A stretch of DNA of 64,000 nucleotides from Cycas panzhihuaensis (Eukaryota; Cycadophyta). Both the position numbers and the translations under genes were made by a program. Below are positions 41,170 through 52,852 of the stretch, piece after piece. Positions within the stretch are counted from its first letter, which is position 1; every line of letters starts with the position of its first letter. Under the pieces are notes generated by a model, which saw only the letters and a list, made by a program, of their open reading frames with translations, had not been told where the DNA came from and ran no database searches. The stretch is from contig CM041465.1 of the NCBI GenBank assembly GCA_023213395.1, forward strand, positions 225,935,741 to 225,999,740, read 5' to 3'.

Positions 41170-42676
41170 CATTAAGTTGTGCTCTAAGAACTAATGAACC
41201 TCTATTGTTTGAAGAAGCGAGGGGGAATAGAGAATGGGATAAAGCGATGGAGAAAGAAATGAGTGCAATTTAGAAAATCAATACTTGGGAACTAATTGAG
41301 CTTCCCAAGAATAAATAGGTTGTAGGATGGAAATGGATATTAAAAACAAAATCCAAGTCAGATGGGATAATAAACAAACATAAAGCCAAACTTGTGGCTA
41401 AAGGGTTCACTCAAACTTAAGGAATTTATTATAAGGAAACATTTGCCCCTATAGCCAAATCGCCATTAGGGTAGTAGTCTTCATGGTTGCTTAATACAGG
41501 TGGGAAATTTTCCAAATGGATGTCAAAAGTGCCTTCCTAAATGGGGAATTAGATGAAGAATTTTACATGCAATAGCCACTTGGATACATTCTAAAGGGAA
41601 ACTAAATTTTATTTTGTAAACTATAAGAAAAACTCTATATGGCCTAAAACAAGCTACTAGATCTTGGTGTGGCAAATTGATCAACATCTTCAAAAGAATG
41701 GCTTTTGCAAAAGTGAATCAAATCCCAGCCTCTATATCAAGAATAGAGAATGTAATCTCATCAGCATCGTTGTTGTCTATGTAGATGATCTCATTATTAT
41801 AGGGAGTTGTGGCAAGCTCATAGATGAACAAAACAAATTCTCAATAATATAATAGAAACTCAGAATGAAAAACCATGCGCATAATAGAATAATGATATAA
41901 AACCAGATTGATGATAGTCCCAATTCATATGTACAACAAAAATAATTGTTCAGAAATACAACATTTCAGATGGGATCTTAGAATAATTGCCCTCTTCAAG
42001 GTGAGGGTTTCCGCCTGAAGCATCATAGTGCCACAATGGCCTTAAGCCATTGATCCAAATGCAAATAATATTTCCAAAATGATTCACAATTAAATAATGC
42101 TCTTCTATTTATAGCTAGAGGCTAGGGCTTATTTAATCTCTCACTAAAAAAACTAACTTCTTATTCTCTCTCCTAAAAATCGACTTCACATGCCTATTTT
42201 GGAACCAAATTCACATTAATATGTTGGGCATGTAATAGGAGTGATGACCAAAACATTGATAGCATTAAAAAGGAGCTAATGCAAACCTATGGAATGAGAA
42301 ACATGAGATTTCTATACTACTATCTCGAAGTTGAAATAGACCAAAGACATAATCAAATCTTTATATCTTAAACAAGAGATGCTAAGGAACGTATCCAAAA
42401 GTTCAAAATGATAAAATGTAAACCAACAACTACTCCCATGGAAACATGATCCAAATTGATAACTAAAGATCATAATGTTGCTATTGATGAAGCCATATAT
42501 AGGAGATTGATTGGAAGTTTGATCTATCTAACCTCCACAAGACTCGATATCACGTTTGCAACAAGAATCATGTCTAGATTCATGAGGCACCTTAAGAATC
42601 CCACTAGGAAGTAGTGAAGAGAATTCTAAGATATGTAAAAGGGACATTGGACTATGGATTTGAATATTCAAGTTCT
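41170..42676 (+). pseudogene. Element F: Ty1/copia reverse transcriptase remnant
   Basis: Read piecewise on the plus strand: EWDKAMEKEMSAI, WELIELPKNK, KLVAKGFTQT, FQMDVKSAFLNGELDEEFYM, catalytic YVDD (41778-41789), DLIIIGSCGKLIDEQ, then after a 0.4-kb interruption ELMQTYGMRNMRFLYYYLEV, FKMIKCKPTTTPMET, LIGSLIYLTSTRLDITFAT, RILRYVKGTLDYGFEY. There are many stops and small shifts. The gene ends where LTR J begins at 42677. It differs from both the B/C/D/G family and A. Confidence 0.88.
41836..42248. mobile_element. Insertion of about 0.41 kb within the F reverse transcriptase
   Basis: The RT coding sequence is interrupted after Ile-Asp-Glu-Gln and resumes with Ile-Asp-Ser-Ile. CAAAACA occurs at both edges (41829-41835 and 42249-42255), a likely target duplication. 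The insert is non-coding and has CTATTTATAG near 42113 (a TATA box on the minus strand) with general resemblance to the LTR layout of element H, so an old solo LTR is possible. No clear TG/CA ends. Confidence 0.6.
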
Positions 42677-43058
42677 TGTTAGATTTTTTGGGTTTGAGAC
42701 CATCATAGGACAACTACCAAATACATTACAATTACCTTAGGATCGAATCATATCAACATGTAATCATTCATTTTTAAGATTAAAATATAACACATGATCA
42801 TCATAAGAGCATATAGTCATCAATAAAAGACAATAAATGAACATTAAACAACTAATATTGAGACACAAGGTTTAATGTGGTAAAACCTTAAGATGAGGAA
42901 ACATCCACAATAAAATGTATGAGATCTTATTACTGAAGATATTCAACGAAGTACATGATGAGACCACACTAGGTTCCATTGAGGAAGCACTAGGTGTCTT
43001 CATAAGTTATAATGAATATGATATGCTATTATATAGAAGTATATCAACTCATTAATGA

Positions 43059-43413
43059 TGTGAAGAAACATGAAAACATGCATGTATTCTCAACTACAAG
43101 ATCTTGATCATACACAACAAGCAACAATAAAGAGCATAGGTATTGAAGACATATGATTTATATGGGAAACCCTTTCAGGGAAATACCCACACAGGAAAAA
43201 TGGTCGACTGCATTTCTTCCAATTTTGATTGATACATTCTCTTTGATATGGGTTGACCCATATTACAAATGCCACCTAGGGGTTTGTATAACACCCCAAA
43301 TGGTACATTAACTAATGGTTGCAACTTTTGGTATTTGTGCCCTTTGGCTAAACATTAATTAATCACCACTTAGCGTTAACCATAAGCAGTTAACCTTAAT
43401 TGCCACTCTAATA
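43059..43413 (-). repeat. Element I 3' LTR
   Basis: 355 bp; on the minus strand it starts TATTAGAGTGGC (the terminal G has mutated to A) and ends GTTTCTTCACA. Confidence 0.9.
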
Positions 43414-43427
43414 TCTCCCCTTAATGC
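43414..43427 (-). promoter_or_regulatory. Element I polypurine tract
   Basis: On the minus strand GCATTAAGGGGAGA directly precedes the 3' LTR. The same ATTAAGGGGAGA occurs in element K. Confidence 0.85.
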
Positions 43428-45517
43428 AAAAGTGGAGATTCAGTTTATAGTATGAAATCTCTAGTAAAGGCTGGAATTGTCCTTGTTGTCTTGTCTACAT
43501 CTGACATATCCCTCCTCAAGGATAATTTTGCTAATTTTCCAAACTAACACAAATCAAGTAGTTGTGTACCTAATTCAGGTCATGAATGAGTGCTATTTGA
43601 TCCAGAGTCAATGACAATTCCATTAGCTCGTAGCTGTAAACTTCATTCGTTTAAGTCTCTTTTAGATCACTATTATCAATAGTTAATATGCTCAATTCTA
43701 GAAGGCACCCTGAATCCACTTCTTCTGTGGCTTGTCTTTATGTCACTCCTTTGCAAAAAGCACTGCACTTGTAGATGGGCTTAGCGCTTTCTCCTGGAAC
43801 TGCACAAAGGTAGCCCAATAATGGTTTCTTTTGCACACCACATAATCCAAATTTTGAATGGCTTCATAACGACTTGAGACATGAATTTTGATTATGTTTT
43901 AAAGGTCTACACCCTTTTAAACACTCTGGGACAGTGCTCCAATGCTTCAAATGCGGCTTTTATGCTTCGTATATGGCCTCCATGCTTGATGCTGACTTCA
44001 CATACTACATACTTAGCCTTGCGCTTCATATGTGTGCTCTCTGCACTCCATACACAACTTCACACCCTCCAATTGCATGCATTGCCTCTCACATGCATCA
44101 TAATATTTTAAAAGAAATTTTCACGTTAATTCACTTGCTCACGTGTTTTTAGGCAAATAGCAAGCATAACATTATCACTTGATCTGATATACGTGCAAAG
44201 CATCATACCACCCATAGTGGCTCACAAATGCACACAACATGCTCCACCTCAACACATGTTCACATTCCAAACAAGCCCTAAACTGAGCTCTCATCAAGTA
44301 GGATCATCATATGACTTTTCCATGTTAGAACAAGGCTTCAACACAACTAATCTACATATAGTTTTTCCATAAACTTTCACTACATCAAAGAGTTTTCCAT
44401 GTGGCTTTTTGTAATGAACACGACCTCTAAATGAGCAACAAACAAGCTTTGAAGTGGTTTGCATGGCTTCCAACATGCTTGAAATCATCTCCACTCCTTG
44501 ATACTTCAGATCTATGCTTCCAACCAATGATTAAATTGTTCATCCTTAACCAGATAAATTCACTTATTCCACACAATTCTTCTGGTTATGCCTGATCTTC
44601 TTCACTTCTTATATTTTCCCATCCAATGATGGAGTACTTAGGGTCGACAGAATTCCCAAACCATGAAACCAACAGGTTTCGCACCAACAAAGGGGGAACA
44701 ACATCCAGAGCAACGACCCCAACAATTTGGAAGAGATTAATCAAGAATTTTTACTCCAACATGCAATGGCTTCTTCCAAAGAGACGTGGGTGCAACTTTT
44801 AAGGTATATGTGATGTTTAAAAACATGTGAAGATGAGCAATTAATAATTGTGATCATAACCCAGGGTTTGTTAGCTTAGAGAATAATATAATCTTGATTA
44901 TAAATCACATCATCTCCAACAAATCGCGACGGACCATGCTAGCATTCCCACTAGCATAAATGGACCAACAACCTTCAAACAAGAGAATCGACTCCAAAAC
45001 AAACATCTAAACGTCCGTATACAACATAATGCATCACTGCACCACAAACACAAGCTAAAAAACTCCACAAATGGATTCAATCATGCCCATGGAAGGTGCC
45101 AATAGCCTTTGTGTTGTCTAGACACAAGATCTGATGCCCAACGTGTCCAAACAACCTTTAAACAAAGCCCAACACTCTCAGAATGAGCCTAGTGGAGCCC
45201 AATACTGTTAGATCACCTTCAAAATTGGCTCAACAAGCATATGGAGTGCCCAACACACCCAACCAACCTCGAATGGCTTCAACACAAGCCCAACACGGTT
45301 TGAATAATGTATCCAATATTGATTTTAAACTTGAATCAATGAAAAAACCTTATTCATAAGTGAAATCCACCTCTTCAATCACCATTACACCACTGTGTCA
45401 TTCTTCTGGTTGTTGGAGAAGATTAAAATCATTAGAACATGAATCTATAAGCGTTACTAGGTAGCCTTCGATCTTATCACGTCCACCCAACCTTGCCTAG
45501 GCTGTATATTCTGTTCA
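43428..45517. other. Element I interior without coding capacity
   Basis: Repeated short motifs such as GCTTCA/ATGCTT (43930-44020) and CCCAAC/GCCCAACAC (45120-45300) are scattered through it. No ORF over 77 codons and no retroelement domain are visible. Movement must have depended on proteins of another element. Confidence 0.6.
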
Positions 45518-45529
45518 ACTTTGATACCA
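45518..45529 (-). promoter_or_regulatory. Element I primer binding site
   Basis: On the minus strand TGGTATCAAAGT, 10 of 12 matches to the initiator tRNA-Met complement, abutting the 5' LTR. Confidence 0.75.
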
Positions 45530-45884
45530 TGTGAAGAAACATGAAAACATGTATGTATTCTAAACTACAGGATCTTGATCATACACAACAAGTAATAATA
45601 AAGAGCACATGTACACAAGACGCAAGATTTATGTGGAAAACCCTTTCGGGAAAAAACCCACATATGAAAAATGGTCGACTACATTTCTTCCAATCTTGAT
45701 TGATACATTCTCCTTGATATGGGTTGATCCATATTACAAATGCCACCTAGAAATTTATATAACACCCCAAATGGCACATTAACCAATGGTTGCAACTCTT
45801 GGTATTTGTCCCATTTGGCTTAACATTAATTAATCACCACTTAGCATTAACCATAAGTAGTTAACCTTAATTGCCACTCTAACA
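45530..45884 (-). repeat. Element I 5' LTR
   Basis: 355 bp, TGTTAGAGTGGC to GTTTCTTCACA on the minus strand, followed by AATGA. Confidence 0.9.
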
Positions 45885-46112
45885 AATGACTAATGAGGTT
45901 GCACTGATTATCCACTAATAACATCATGTGTGAAAACCTTAACAATAACCAATCAAATGAGTGTTTGCACAACAATTAATGTTGTCCACATTTAACACAA
46001 CTTCAAGAGAGTGTGCCTAATATTTAATGACTCCACCATAGTAATAAGACCAGTAGACATTATTAAATTATCACACCATGGATTGACCATATATTAAACA
46101 TTATCTTTTGAC

Positions 46113-46627
46113 ATTCCCCTATAATGTTCAATCTGTATATTCCTTGTCACATCATCGATTTTGCCTTGTCATCACGTTGCTTCTTTTTTGCTTCCTATTT
46201 ATGCTTGTCCTTCTTCATTACATGTGAAAAAATCTATTTTCACCTTGTTTGGAATCAACATTGGGTTCAAGTCCTTACAAAGTGATGTCACCTTTGTTGA
46301 CTACCTGCATCCCAATCATGTTAACAAAGCATAATAATTTTGCAATCATAACCTTTGCAATCTTGCTATCATGAATTCATTGCACAATTTCAATTGGTGA
46401 AATCTCAATTGCAATGATAAAATAAAGCACTTAAACATCATAAATGTAATCTGCCATTGATCTAATATCTCTCATACTTATCCTTGTTGCTAGTATACAT
46501 TACTACTTGTACAACAAAAGTCACTTGCAAGTTTGCTCAACTTCATGTGAGCAAAAATTAACCAGATACTAGTGAAATACTTATTTTGTCTCTAACCTTG
46601 GGCAAAAGTATAAATAATAGCTAAACG
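46113..46627 (-). other. Element J 3' interior: polypurine tract and non-coding sequence
   Basis: On the minus strand GAACATTATAGGGGAA (46113-46128) lies directly before LTR J. The following 500 bp show no domain and are cut off by element H at 46628. Confidence 0.5.
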
Positions 46628-46915
46628 CGAAGTGATCCTAAATTGGATCTACTTCCACAAAGACAAAGAAAACTGAATAGAAGCTCTTAAAAGCCAAATG
46701 GTCAAAAGACCCCAAATGGATTAACTCACAAAAAAAGATGATTTTCAAGTGAATAATAGTTCTCTATTTATAGGTGTCAAATTTAACCATCCTTAAAAAG
46801 AATTGACTTCCTAATAATAAAACCAACTTCCAATAAGATACCTATACCCTAATAATATTTGAGATTGACTTCTAATAAATAATTTTATCAATTTCCATAA
46901 TTGCCTTAGGTCACA
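46628..46915 (-). repeat. Element H 3' LTR
   Basis: 288 bp; on the minus strand starts TGTGACCTAAGGC and ends CACTTCG, where the terminal CA has changed. Contains TATAAATAGAG. It aligns with 52011-52179 plus 58466-58595, lacking a 12-bp stretch present there. Confidence 0.88.
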
Positions 46916-46931
46916 ATAAGTCCTTTCCCTA
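46916..46931 (-). promoter_or_regulatory. Element H polypurine tract
   Basis: On the minus strand TAGGGAAAGGACTTAT directly precedes the 3' LTR. Confidence 0.65.
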
Positions 46932-46984
46932 AAAAAACTCACTTTTCCCATAAACCATAGGTAATGACAGGTGATCTAGGATGA

Positions 46985-47130
46985 ATTGTTCATTTTCCTA
47001 AGTTGCCTCTTGTTGTGGTACCCCTTTCCATTTAATCAAGTATTCTGTAATCTCTTGTGATCTGAGTTTGCACTAGCGGGTATCCACAATGGCTTCAGGT
47101 TCCATCACGAATCTCCCCTCCTCATCTGTC
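46985..47130 (-). pseudogene. Element H chromodomain
   Basis: On the minus strand the end of the polyprotein reads KLRSQEITEYLIKWKGVPQQ followed by EAT and a stop where the conserved Trp of the chromodomain TWE motif is expected. The EYLIKWKG core is diagnostic. In chromoviruses this domain at the integrase C-terminus guides insertion towards particular chromatin. Another stop lies just upstream (after VDTR). Confidence 0.8.
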
Positions 47131-48250
47131 ATGGGTAGTTTAATTGTTGTCTCTATGTGATATTCTACCTTTTCTTTAAGGTTAGACACATGGAAGACAT
47201 CATGAATCCTATGCCCTTCTAGCAGATTGAGGGCGAAAGCTACTTCTCCAACTCTTCTCCAAATTTTATATGGTCCATAAAATCTTGGTGCTAATTTGTA
47301 TTTACTTTGTTGTTTGAGGGAGGCCTGTTTATATGGATGTAGTTTTACATAAACCTAGTCTCCCTTGTTGAATTGTCTTTCAATTCTTTTTTGGTCTGTC
47401 TCTTGTTTCATTTGATTCCTTATGATGTCATAGTTACTCTTGAGTTCATCTAAAATTCTTTCAGATTGTGTTATCAGTTCCTATGATGCTGGGCTTTTTG
47501 CTGTATTCTGAATATAGTCCACTATTGTAGGAGGTGGGTAACCATATAATGCCATGAAAGGTGTTGTCTTAATGGATGCGTGGTAATTAGTGTTATACCA
47601 ATATTCAGCCAAGTGAATCCATTTTGCCCACGTGGACTAGTTATTCCCCATCATAACAATGTAGGTATGTTTCCAAAACTTTGTTGACTACTTTAGTTTC
47701 TCCATCTGTTTGGGGATGGTATGCTGTGCTCATGGCGAGTTAGGTCCTTGCCAATTTGAATAGATCCTTCTAAAAATAGCTTGTGAATTTGGGATCCCTG
47801 TTGTTGATTATTTTTTTAGAAAACCCATGTAATTTATGGATATTCTCCATGAATATTTCAGCTATTTGAGATGCCTTATAAGACGATTGAATAGGAATAA
47901 ATTGTGCATATTTTGTCAAGCAATTGACTACTACAAATAATGCATCTTTTTTTCCTGATTTTAGAAGGTCAGTTATAAAGTCCATATAGATTTCTTCCCA
48001 TTTTTGCTTGAGTCGATATAGGGGTTATAACATTCTTGGGCTTTGTACTGATTCTACTTTTTGTCTTTGGCAAGTCTCACACTCTGAAATAAACTTCTTT
48101 ATGTCAACCTTCATCCCTCTCTAGTAAAATGATCTCCTTAGCCTCTCATAGGTCTTGAGGAACCCTGAGTGCCCAACTATGGGTGAATCATGATGCTCTT
48201 TGAGGATTGCCTCCTTAAACTATGATTTTTGAGAGAAGTAGATCCTATTC
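47131..48250 (-). pseudogene. Element H integrase
   Basis: The core at 47770-47985 reads MDFITDLLKSGKKDALFVVV, then LTKYAQFIPI and RDPKFTSYF. The first catalytic aspartate region is present, while the Asp usually after VVV is Asn. C-terminal sequence (47131-47500) includes FNKGD, VKLHPYKQASLKQQSKYKLA, PRFYGPYKI and HDVFHVSNLK, the conserved GPY/F-type module. N-terminal zinc-binding remnants (CQRQK-type) are near 48050-48100. Frameshifts separate these parts. Confidence 0.85.
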
Positions 48251-48870
48251 TTATAAAGAAGGGTACTACCCCTTTTTGTCCAAGAAGTCTCTTCTAGTTT
48301 TTTAGGACTTTGTTTATGATGGCCTTCACTTCTTTGTCTTGTGAGTATTCTTGGTGTAATTTCTCAAGCCATGTAGGCTCAACTGTTGTGATGGCAAAAC
48401 ATTTAACATCTTCAAATTTCCTTGATAATGCTTCTGTGATGATGTTCTCTTTTCCTTTCTTATATGAGATTTTAAAGTCATAGTATTGGATCTAACTGAC
48501 CCATTTTTGTTGCTCCTCAAATAAGTTTTGTTGTGTTAAGAAGTACTCTAGGCTATGGTGGTCTGTCCTAACAATAAATTTTGTTCCTAATAAGTACTGC
48601 CTCCATTTCGCCAAGGCATGTAGAATGGCTAACATCTCCTTATCATTTGTGCTCTTGGATTTTTCCCGTAGATTTAGTTTTTGGCTCCCATATGTAATAG
48701 GGTGGCCATTTTGTAGTAGTGTTGCACTTACTCTTGTGCCTGATGCATCACATTCCACTATAAATGGTTGGGAGAAATCAGCCATGGCCAAGATTGGTGC
48801 AGTGGTAATGGCCTCTTTTAATTTCTCAAAGCTTGTATCAACATTCTTATCCCAGTTAAAGTTATCCTTC
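48251..48870 (-). pseudogene. Element H RNase H
   Basis: The frame 48492-48791 reads DFSQPFIVECDASGTRVSAT, LLQNGHPITYGSQKL, STNDKEMLAILHALAKWRQY and FIVRTDHHSLEYFL. Asp of ECDAS, Glu of NDKEML and Asp of RTDH are the expected catalytic residues, all present. The sequence continues into the linker to integrase down to about 48330 in other frames. Confidence 0.88.
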
Positions 48871-49605
48871 TTGGTAAGGTCAGTAAGGGGTCCAACTATA
48901 TCAGCATATCCTTTAATGAACTTTCAATAATATCCTATGATTCTTAGAAATCCCCTGGGTTTTGACACATTTTTTGGTATGGGCCAATTGATAATGGCTT
49001 GTATTTTTGTAGGACCAATTTTAATTCCATCTTCTGAAATGATATGTCTGAGTTATTCAAGGGTTCTCCTTCCAAAATAACACTTCAATCTCTTCGCGGA
49101 AAATTGATTGTCTTGAAGGACTTGAAATGTTTGTTGTATGTGTCCTAAATATTCTTGCTAGGTCTTACTATAGATAAGAATATCGTCAAAGAAGACTATG
49201 ACAAACCTTCTTAGAAAAATGCACAAATACACGGTTCATGTTTGCTTGGAATGTTGTTGGGGCATTAGTTAGCCCAAATGGCATCACCTTAAATTCGTAT
49301 AGCCCTTGGTATGTTTGGAAAGTTGTTTTTTCTATGTCTTGAGATCGGATTGGTATTTGATAGTATTCGGAACATAAATCAATTTTGGAAAAATATCTAG
49401 CTCCATGTAGCTCATCTGTAATATCATCCATGCATGGAATGGGGTATTTGTTCTTTAGCGTTATCCTATTTAGGGCTCTATAATCAATGCACATTCAGAA
49501 GGACCCATTCTTTTTCCTAATTAAGACAATAGGTGTTGTAAGGGCTCTCACTTACTATTATGGCACTAGAATCTAACAAATCTTGTGTGAGTCTCTTTAT
49601 TTTTG
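48871..49605 (-). pseudogene. Element H reverse transcriptase
   Basis: The frame 49186-49494 has [51 protein letters not shown] and MNRVF. A frameshift follows, and in the other frame [12 protein letters not shown] gives the catalytic FFDD box (49182-49193). The thumb region towards RNase H (GFLRIIGYYRKFIKGYAD-type sequence) is near 48900-48960. Fingers start at about 49600. Typical chromovirus RT, inactivated by the shift. Confidence 0.88.
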
Positions 49606-50290
49606 TCTTCTACTTGTGCCCGTAGCAATATGGGCGAACGATAGTAGGCCCCCTCCTTGGTTCCAATTCAATGATATGTTCCATGTTTCGGCTTGGTAGT
49701 GGAGACCTTGGTAACTCTTGGAAGACATCTTGGTAGTGGTCTACAAGCTGATTTATTTCCTTCTCTTGCTCTGGTGGTAGTTCGCTCTTAGGGGTCTTCA
49801 TTTGCATGGAGTATAGTATTGCATTGAAGCTGGCATGCCCTTTGCAAAGTGTTTTTCCTATCTTCTTTGCAGATATGACTTTTGATTTTGGAGTATTAAT
49901 ACCATTTAATTGGTATTTGTTCCCTTCCCAATTAAACCAGATGAAGTTTGCATTGTGGTTTAAAGCATAAGTCTCTAACGTCCTCAACCATTCAACTCCT
50001 AAGACTATATCAAAACCTGTGATGCCAAAGGTATAATAATTTGCAGAAAATTCGTAATTTCCTATATGTAGTCATTGATGTTTGACTTCACCCTAGCATG
50101 TTAACACTTGGTTTCCCAAAAGTGATATTTAAACTCCTTTTTCTCCACACATAGGCGTAACCTTCTGGTCTTCTGTATATTAATGAAATTGTGGGTGCTG
50201 CCTAGATCGACGAGAATGATTACCTTCTTCTTTTTAAGGTATCCAAAAAGTTTGATGTTATTAGGTGGTGTTATCCTAACATGGTTGATA
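49606..50290 (-). pseudogene. Element H protease and linker to RT
   Basis: The active site lies at about 50195-50225 on the minus strand and reads VIILVDLGSTHNF: the catalytic Asp remains but the Ser/Thr of the usual Asp-Ser-Gly is Leu. The linker 49610-49987 includes HYQDVFQELPRSPLP and HIIELEPRRGPTIVRPY, the conserved chromovirus segment leading into RT. Confidence 0.8.
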
Positions 50291-51990
50291 AGGAGACCAT
50301 GGGTTGGCCATCATCCAATTCCTTTGATTGGTTTATCTTTTTCCTTCTCTTGTTCTTCCTCTAGTCTTTGCTGCTGTTCTATTTCTCCATCTTCAATAAC
50401 CACTTCAACGCTATATAGTTTCCTATTGGCACACTTATGTCTCCTAACCTAAAGTTTCTTACAACTATGACATATGCCAAGTGTTCTTTCCTTAACTCTT
50501 TCTATCTCTTTAGCCTTTTGTATTATTCATGTTGGCTCATACGTACTATAACTATTATTTTGACATTTCTGGAATCCTTGGCTGCTTAGTTCTGTTGACT
50601 TATGTATTGGTTGATGGGATGCTATTTGAAATCCCTTCAGAGTATTTTGGAGACACGATTTGGTTTGTCTTGTCATTCTGATAGCTAAGCTCAATGTGTT
50701 TAGGGTGAAACAACGAATATCTTCACCAATCTCGGGTCGTAGATTACTGATATAATATGGGAGTGCTTCCTTGGAAGTAATTCCAGCCTTTAAGTGGAGT
50801 TTTTCAAGCTCATTTGTATACTCTTTGACATATCACCCATTTTGAAAACAATGTGCTAATTGGATAGGACAAGGATCACTCTAATTATCTTCTATTTGTT
50901 TTTTAAAGGCTTCCATAAAATGTTTGAAATTGTGGGTTTTTCCTTCCCTTTTCCATAGTGTAGCCCGTGTGCATGTAGGCCCTTTAAGGTGGTCTATAGC
51001 AAAGTTGATTTGATCTTTGTCATCACTAATACGTAGTGCATTGATGGAATTTTCTATTTTTGCTAGTCATTCATCCACTTCAATTTCACTGTCCTATGAG
51101 TAAGCTGGTATTTGAAGATTATAGTGAAAAATTGGTTATTGAAAGTCATCATTTCTTCTATGATCCCTTCGGTCATCATAGCATCTTTTATTTTCCTTTT
51201 GATCCTTTTCATTATTACTACTATTGTTGGGATCCCCTAGATCACCATTCCTTTCGAGGCTTTTGAAAGTGGTCCCCATTTCTATCATCTTGGTTAATCT
51301 AGCGATCTCAATATTAAACTTTTCTCGAGTATGGTCTAATTTTTGATCCATTATTTCTATGTTCCTTTGAGTTTCCACCTTAAACGATCAAAATTCTAAG
51401 TCCATTTTTTTGGATATTTAACTATCTCAAGTTTCTGATATCCTGAGTGAAGCTCTGTAGTTCTTCTACTACTTTTATATTTTCCACCTCAATTATGAGC
51501 TTTCTAATAGCTTAGATTATGGACTCTTAAATTAGAATTCCAATGCTTCAGACGAAATCAAGATTTGATCCCTGTTGAGGAAGTTATGGCCTTTTTAATT
51601 TGTGTTGTGATTACGCTCTTGGGGACTACAATAGTACCTCTTACCAAAACATGGATAACTTTTTTCTTTGATATCCAATGGATCATAAACTACTTGCGAT
51701 GGGAAGTAGACGTCGAGACATATAGATTTGAAAAAAAAATTGAAGTCAATCAGACACCCATAGCCAAAGTTATGGTCGTTGAACTTGTAGTAGTAGATTA
51801 TAGGCCCTAAAGATAGTGATGAACATCAGGTTGAAACTAATTCCCCTATAATTTTCGTAATTTCACTCCAAAACCTATGATATAACCATCCAAAATTTGC
51901 AAAACAGACATGGTTGACTCAAATTCATGGTTATTTTTCCAAAATTTTTCTATTTATACACCCAAAAATGTGGATCCTTGGTGCGCCAAA
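50291..51990 (-). pseudogene. Element H gag region
   Basis: A degenerate zinc knuckle (CHSCKKL, a stop, then HKC) is near 50420-50480. Further upstream the gag is very broken; the frame 51136-51378 shows a charged coiled-coil-like start, METQRNIEIMDQKLDHTREK, as seen at the beginning of many chromovirus gags, followed by an Asn/Asp-rich stretch. Weak capsid signals (YTNEFEKL-type) lie around 50780-50830. The 5' leader occupies about 51400-51990. Confidence 0.6.
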
Positions 51991-51996
51991 ATTGAG

Positions 51997-52008
51997 GCTC
52001 TGATACCC
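51997..52008 (-). promoter_or_regulatory. Element H primer binding site
   Basis: On the minus strand GGGTATCAGAGC, 11 of 12 bases complementary to initiator tRNA-Met, 2 bp inside the 5' LTR. Confidence 0.85.
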
Positions 52009-52332
52009 CTTGAAGTGATCCTAAATTGTATCTACTTCCACAAAGACAAAGACAACTGAAATGAAAGCTGAATAGAAGCTCTTAAGAACCAAATGGTCAA
52101 AAGACCCCAAATGGAGTAACTCACAAAAAAAATTGATTTTCAAATGAATAATAGTTCTCTATTTATAGGTGTCAAATTTTTTTTTTTTGGTAAGATAAAA
52201 TGAATTTATAGTGGGTTTGAGCAGGATCCCACAACCTATTACATCGGAAAATTTTGTGCTACCATGAGATATTTGACCGTGACATCCCCACGGTCTAGGC
52301 TAGAAAGCTACCTGCCGGGACAAGCCCCACGG

Positions 52333-52852
52333 CTAGCTGTTACAGATCATATCCTTCTCTACCAGAACCATAAGATCCCTAGGGAAGTCCCTCTTCCACA
52401 CTTGACCTTCCCGATGCCTTGTCCCCCAGTTTGCCAAAAAATCAGCTGGTTTATTACCTTCTCTCAAAGTATGCCTTATACGGACTTGATGATCCCTTTA
52501 TGATCTCTTTGGCATCATTGAAAAGGGACTGGAATCTCTAGTCTGGGAGAGCCTCACCTTTTAATATCTTAATCACCACCTCTGAATCCCCCTCTAATAC
52601 CAGACGCTGAATGTTTCCTTCAACTGCTAGGTCTAGCGCTTTAAACATAGCTTGCATTTCCGCGTAGTGGTTTGTCTGACATTCGTAGTAATCCGCGAAA
52701 GCCCAGATAGGGGAACTAGAGCTATCCCTACAGATACCCCCTCCACCAGCTTCCCCGGGATTCCCTTTAGCCGCCCCATCAAAATTAACTTTGCTCCATG
52801 TCTCCTCAGGAGGCTGCCATTCTGACTTCGGGCCTTGCTGCCTCAAATACAA
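52333..52852 (-). pseudogene. LINE ORF2 C-terminal RNase H
   Basis: From 52852: SKVNFDGAAKGNPGEAGGGG (first catalytic Asp), HYAEMQAMFKALDLA (Glu), LEGDSEVVIKIL (Asp). After a frame change near 52540 the translation continues with REGNKPADFLANWG (final Asp) and ends at the stop 52333-52335. All four acidic residues are therefore visible across two frames. Such a domain may free the LINE from dependence on host RNase H. It is in a different frame from the preceding 52806-54290 frame, so a shift lies near 52850. Confidence 0.88.

Larger units (their letters stand above)
43059..45884 (-). mobile_element. Element I: compact non-autonomous LTR retrotransposon
   Basis: It is 2826 bp with two 355-bp LTRs (43059-43413, 45530-45884), a primer site, a polypurine tract and AATGA on both sides (43054-43058, 45885-45889). 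The 2.1-kb interior has no recognisable gag or pol domain, and the longest frame (44294-44527, minus) is 77 aa without motifs. LTRs differ at roughly 10 percent of positions by eye, so it is the oldest datable insertion here. It is longer than classical TRIMs and shorter than LARDs. Confidence 0.9.
42677..46112 (-). repeat. Element J 3' LTR, interrupted by element I
   Basis: When element I is set aside the LTR spans 42677-43058 and 45885-46112, about 605 bp. On the minus strand it begins TGTCAAAAGATAATG (46112 leftwards) and ends TCTAACA (42677), with TG/CA ends, and is preceded by a polypurine tract. The start resembles the LTR of K (TGTTAGAAGATAATG). It interrupts the RNase H end of element F. 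Its partner LTR was not found. Confidence 0.6.
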
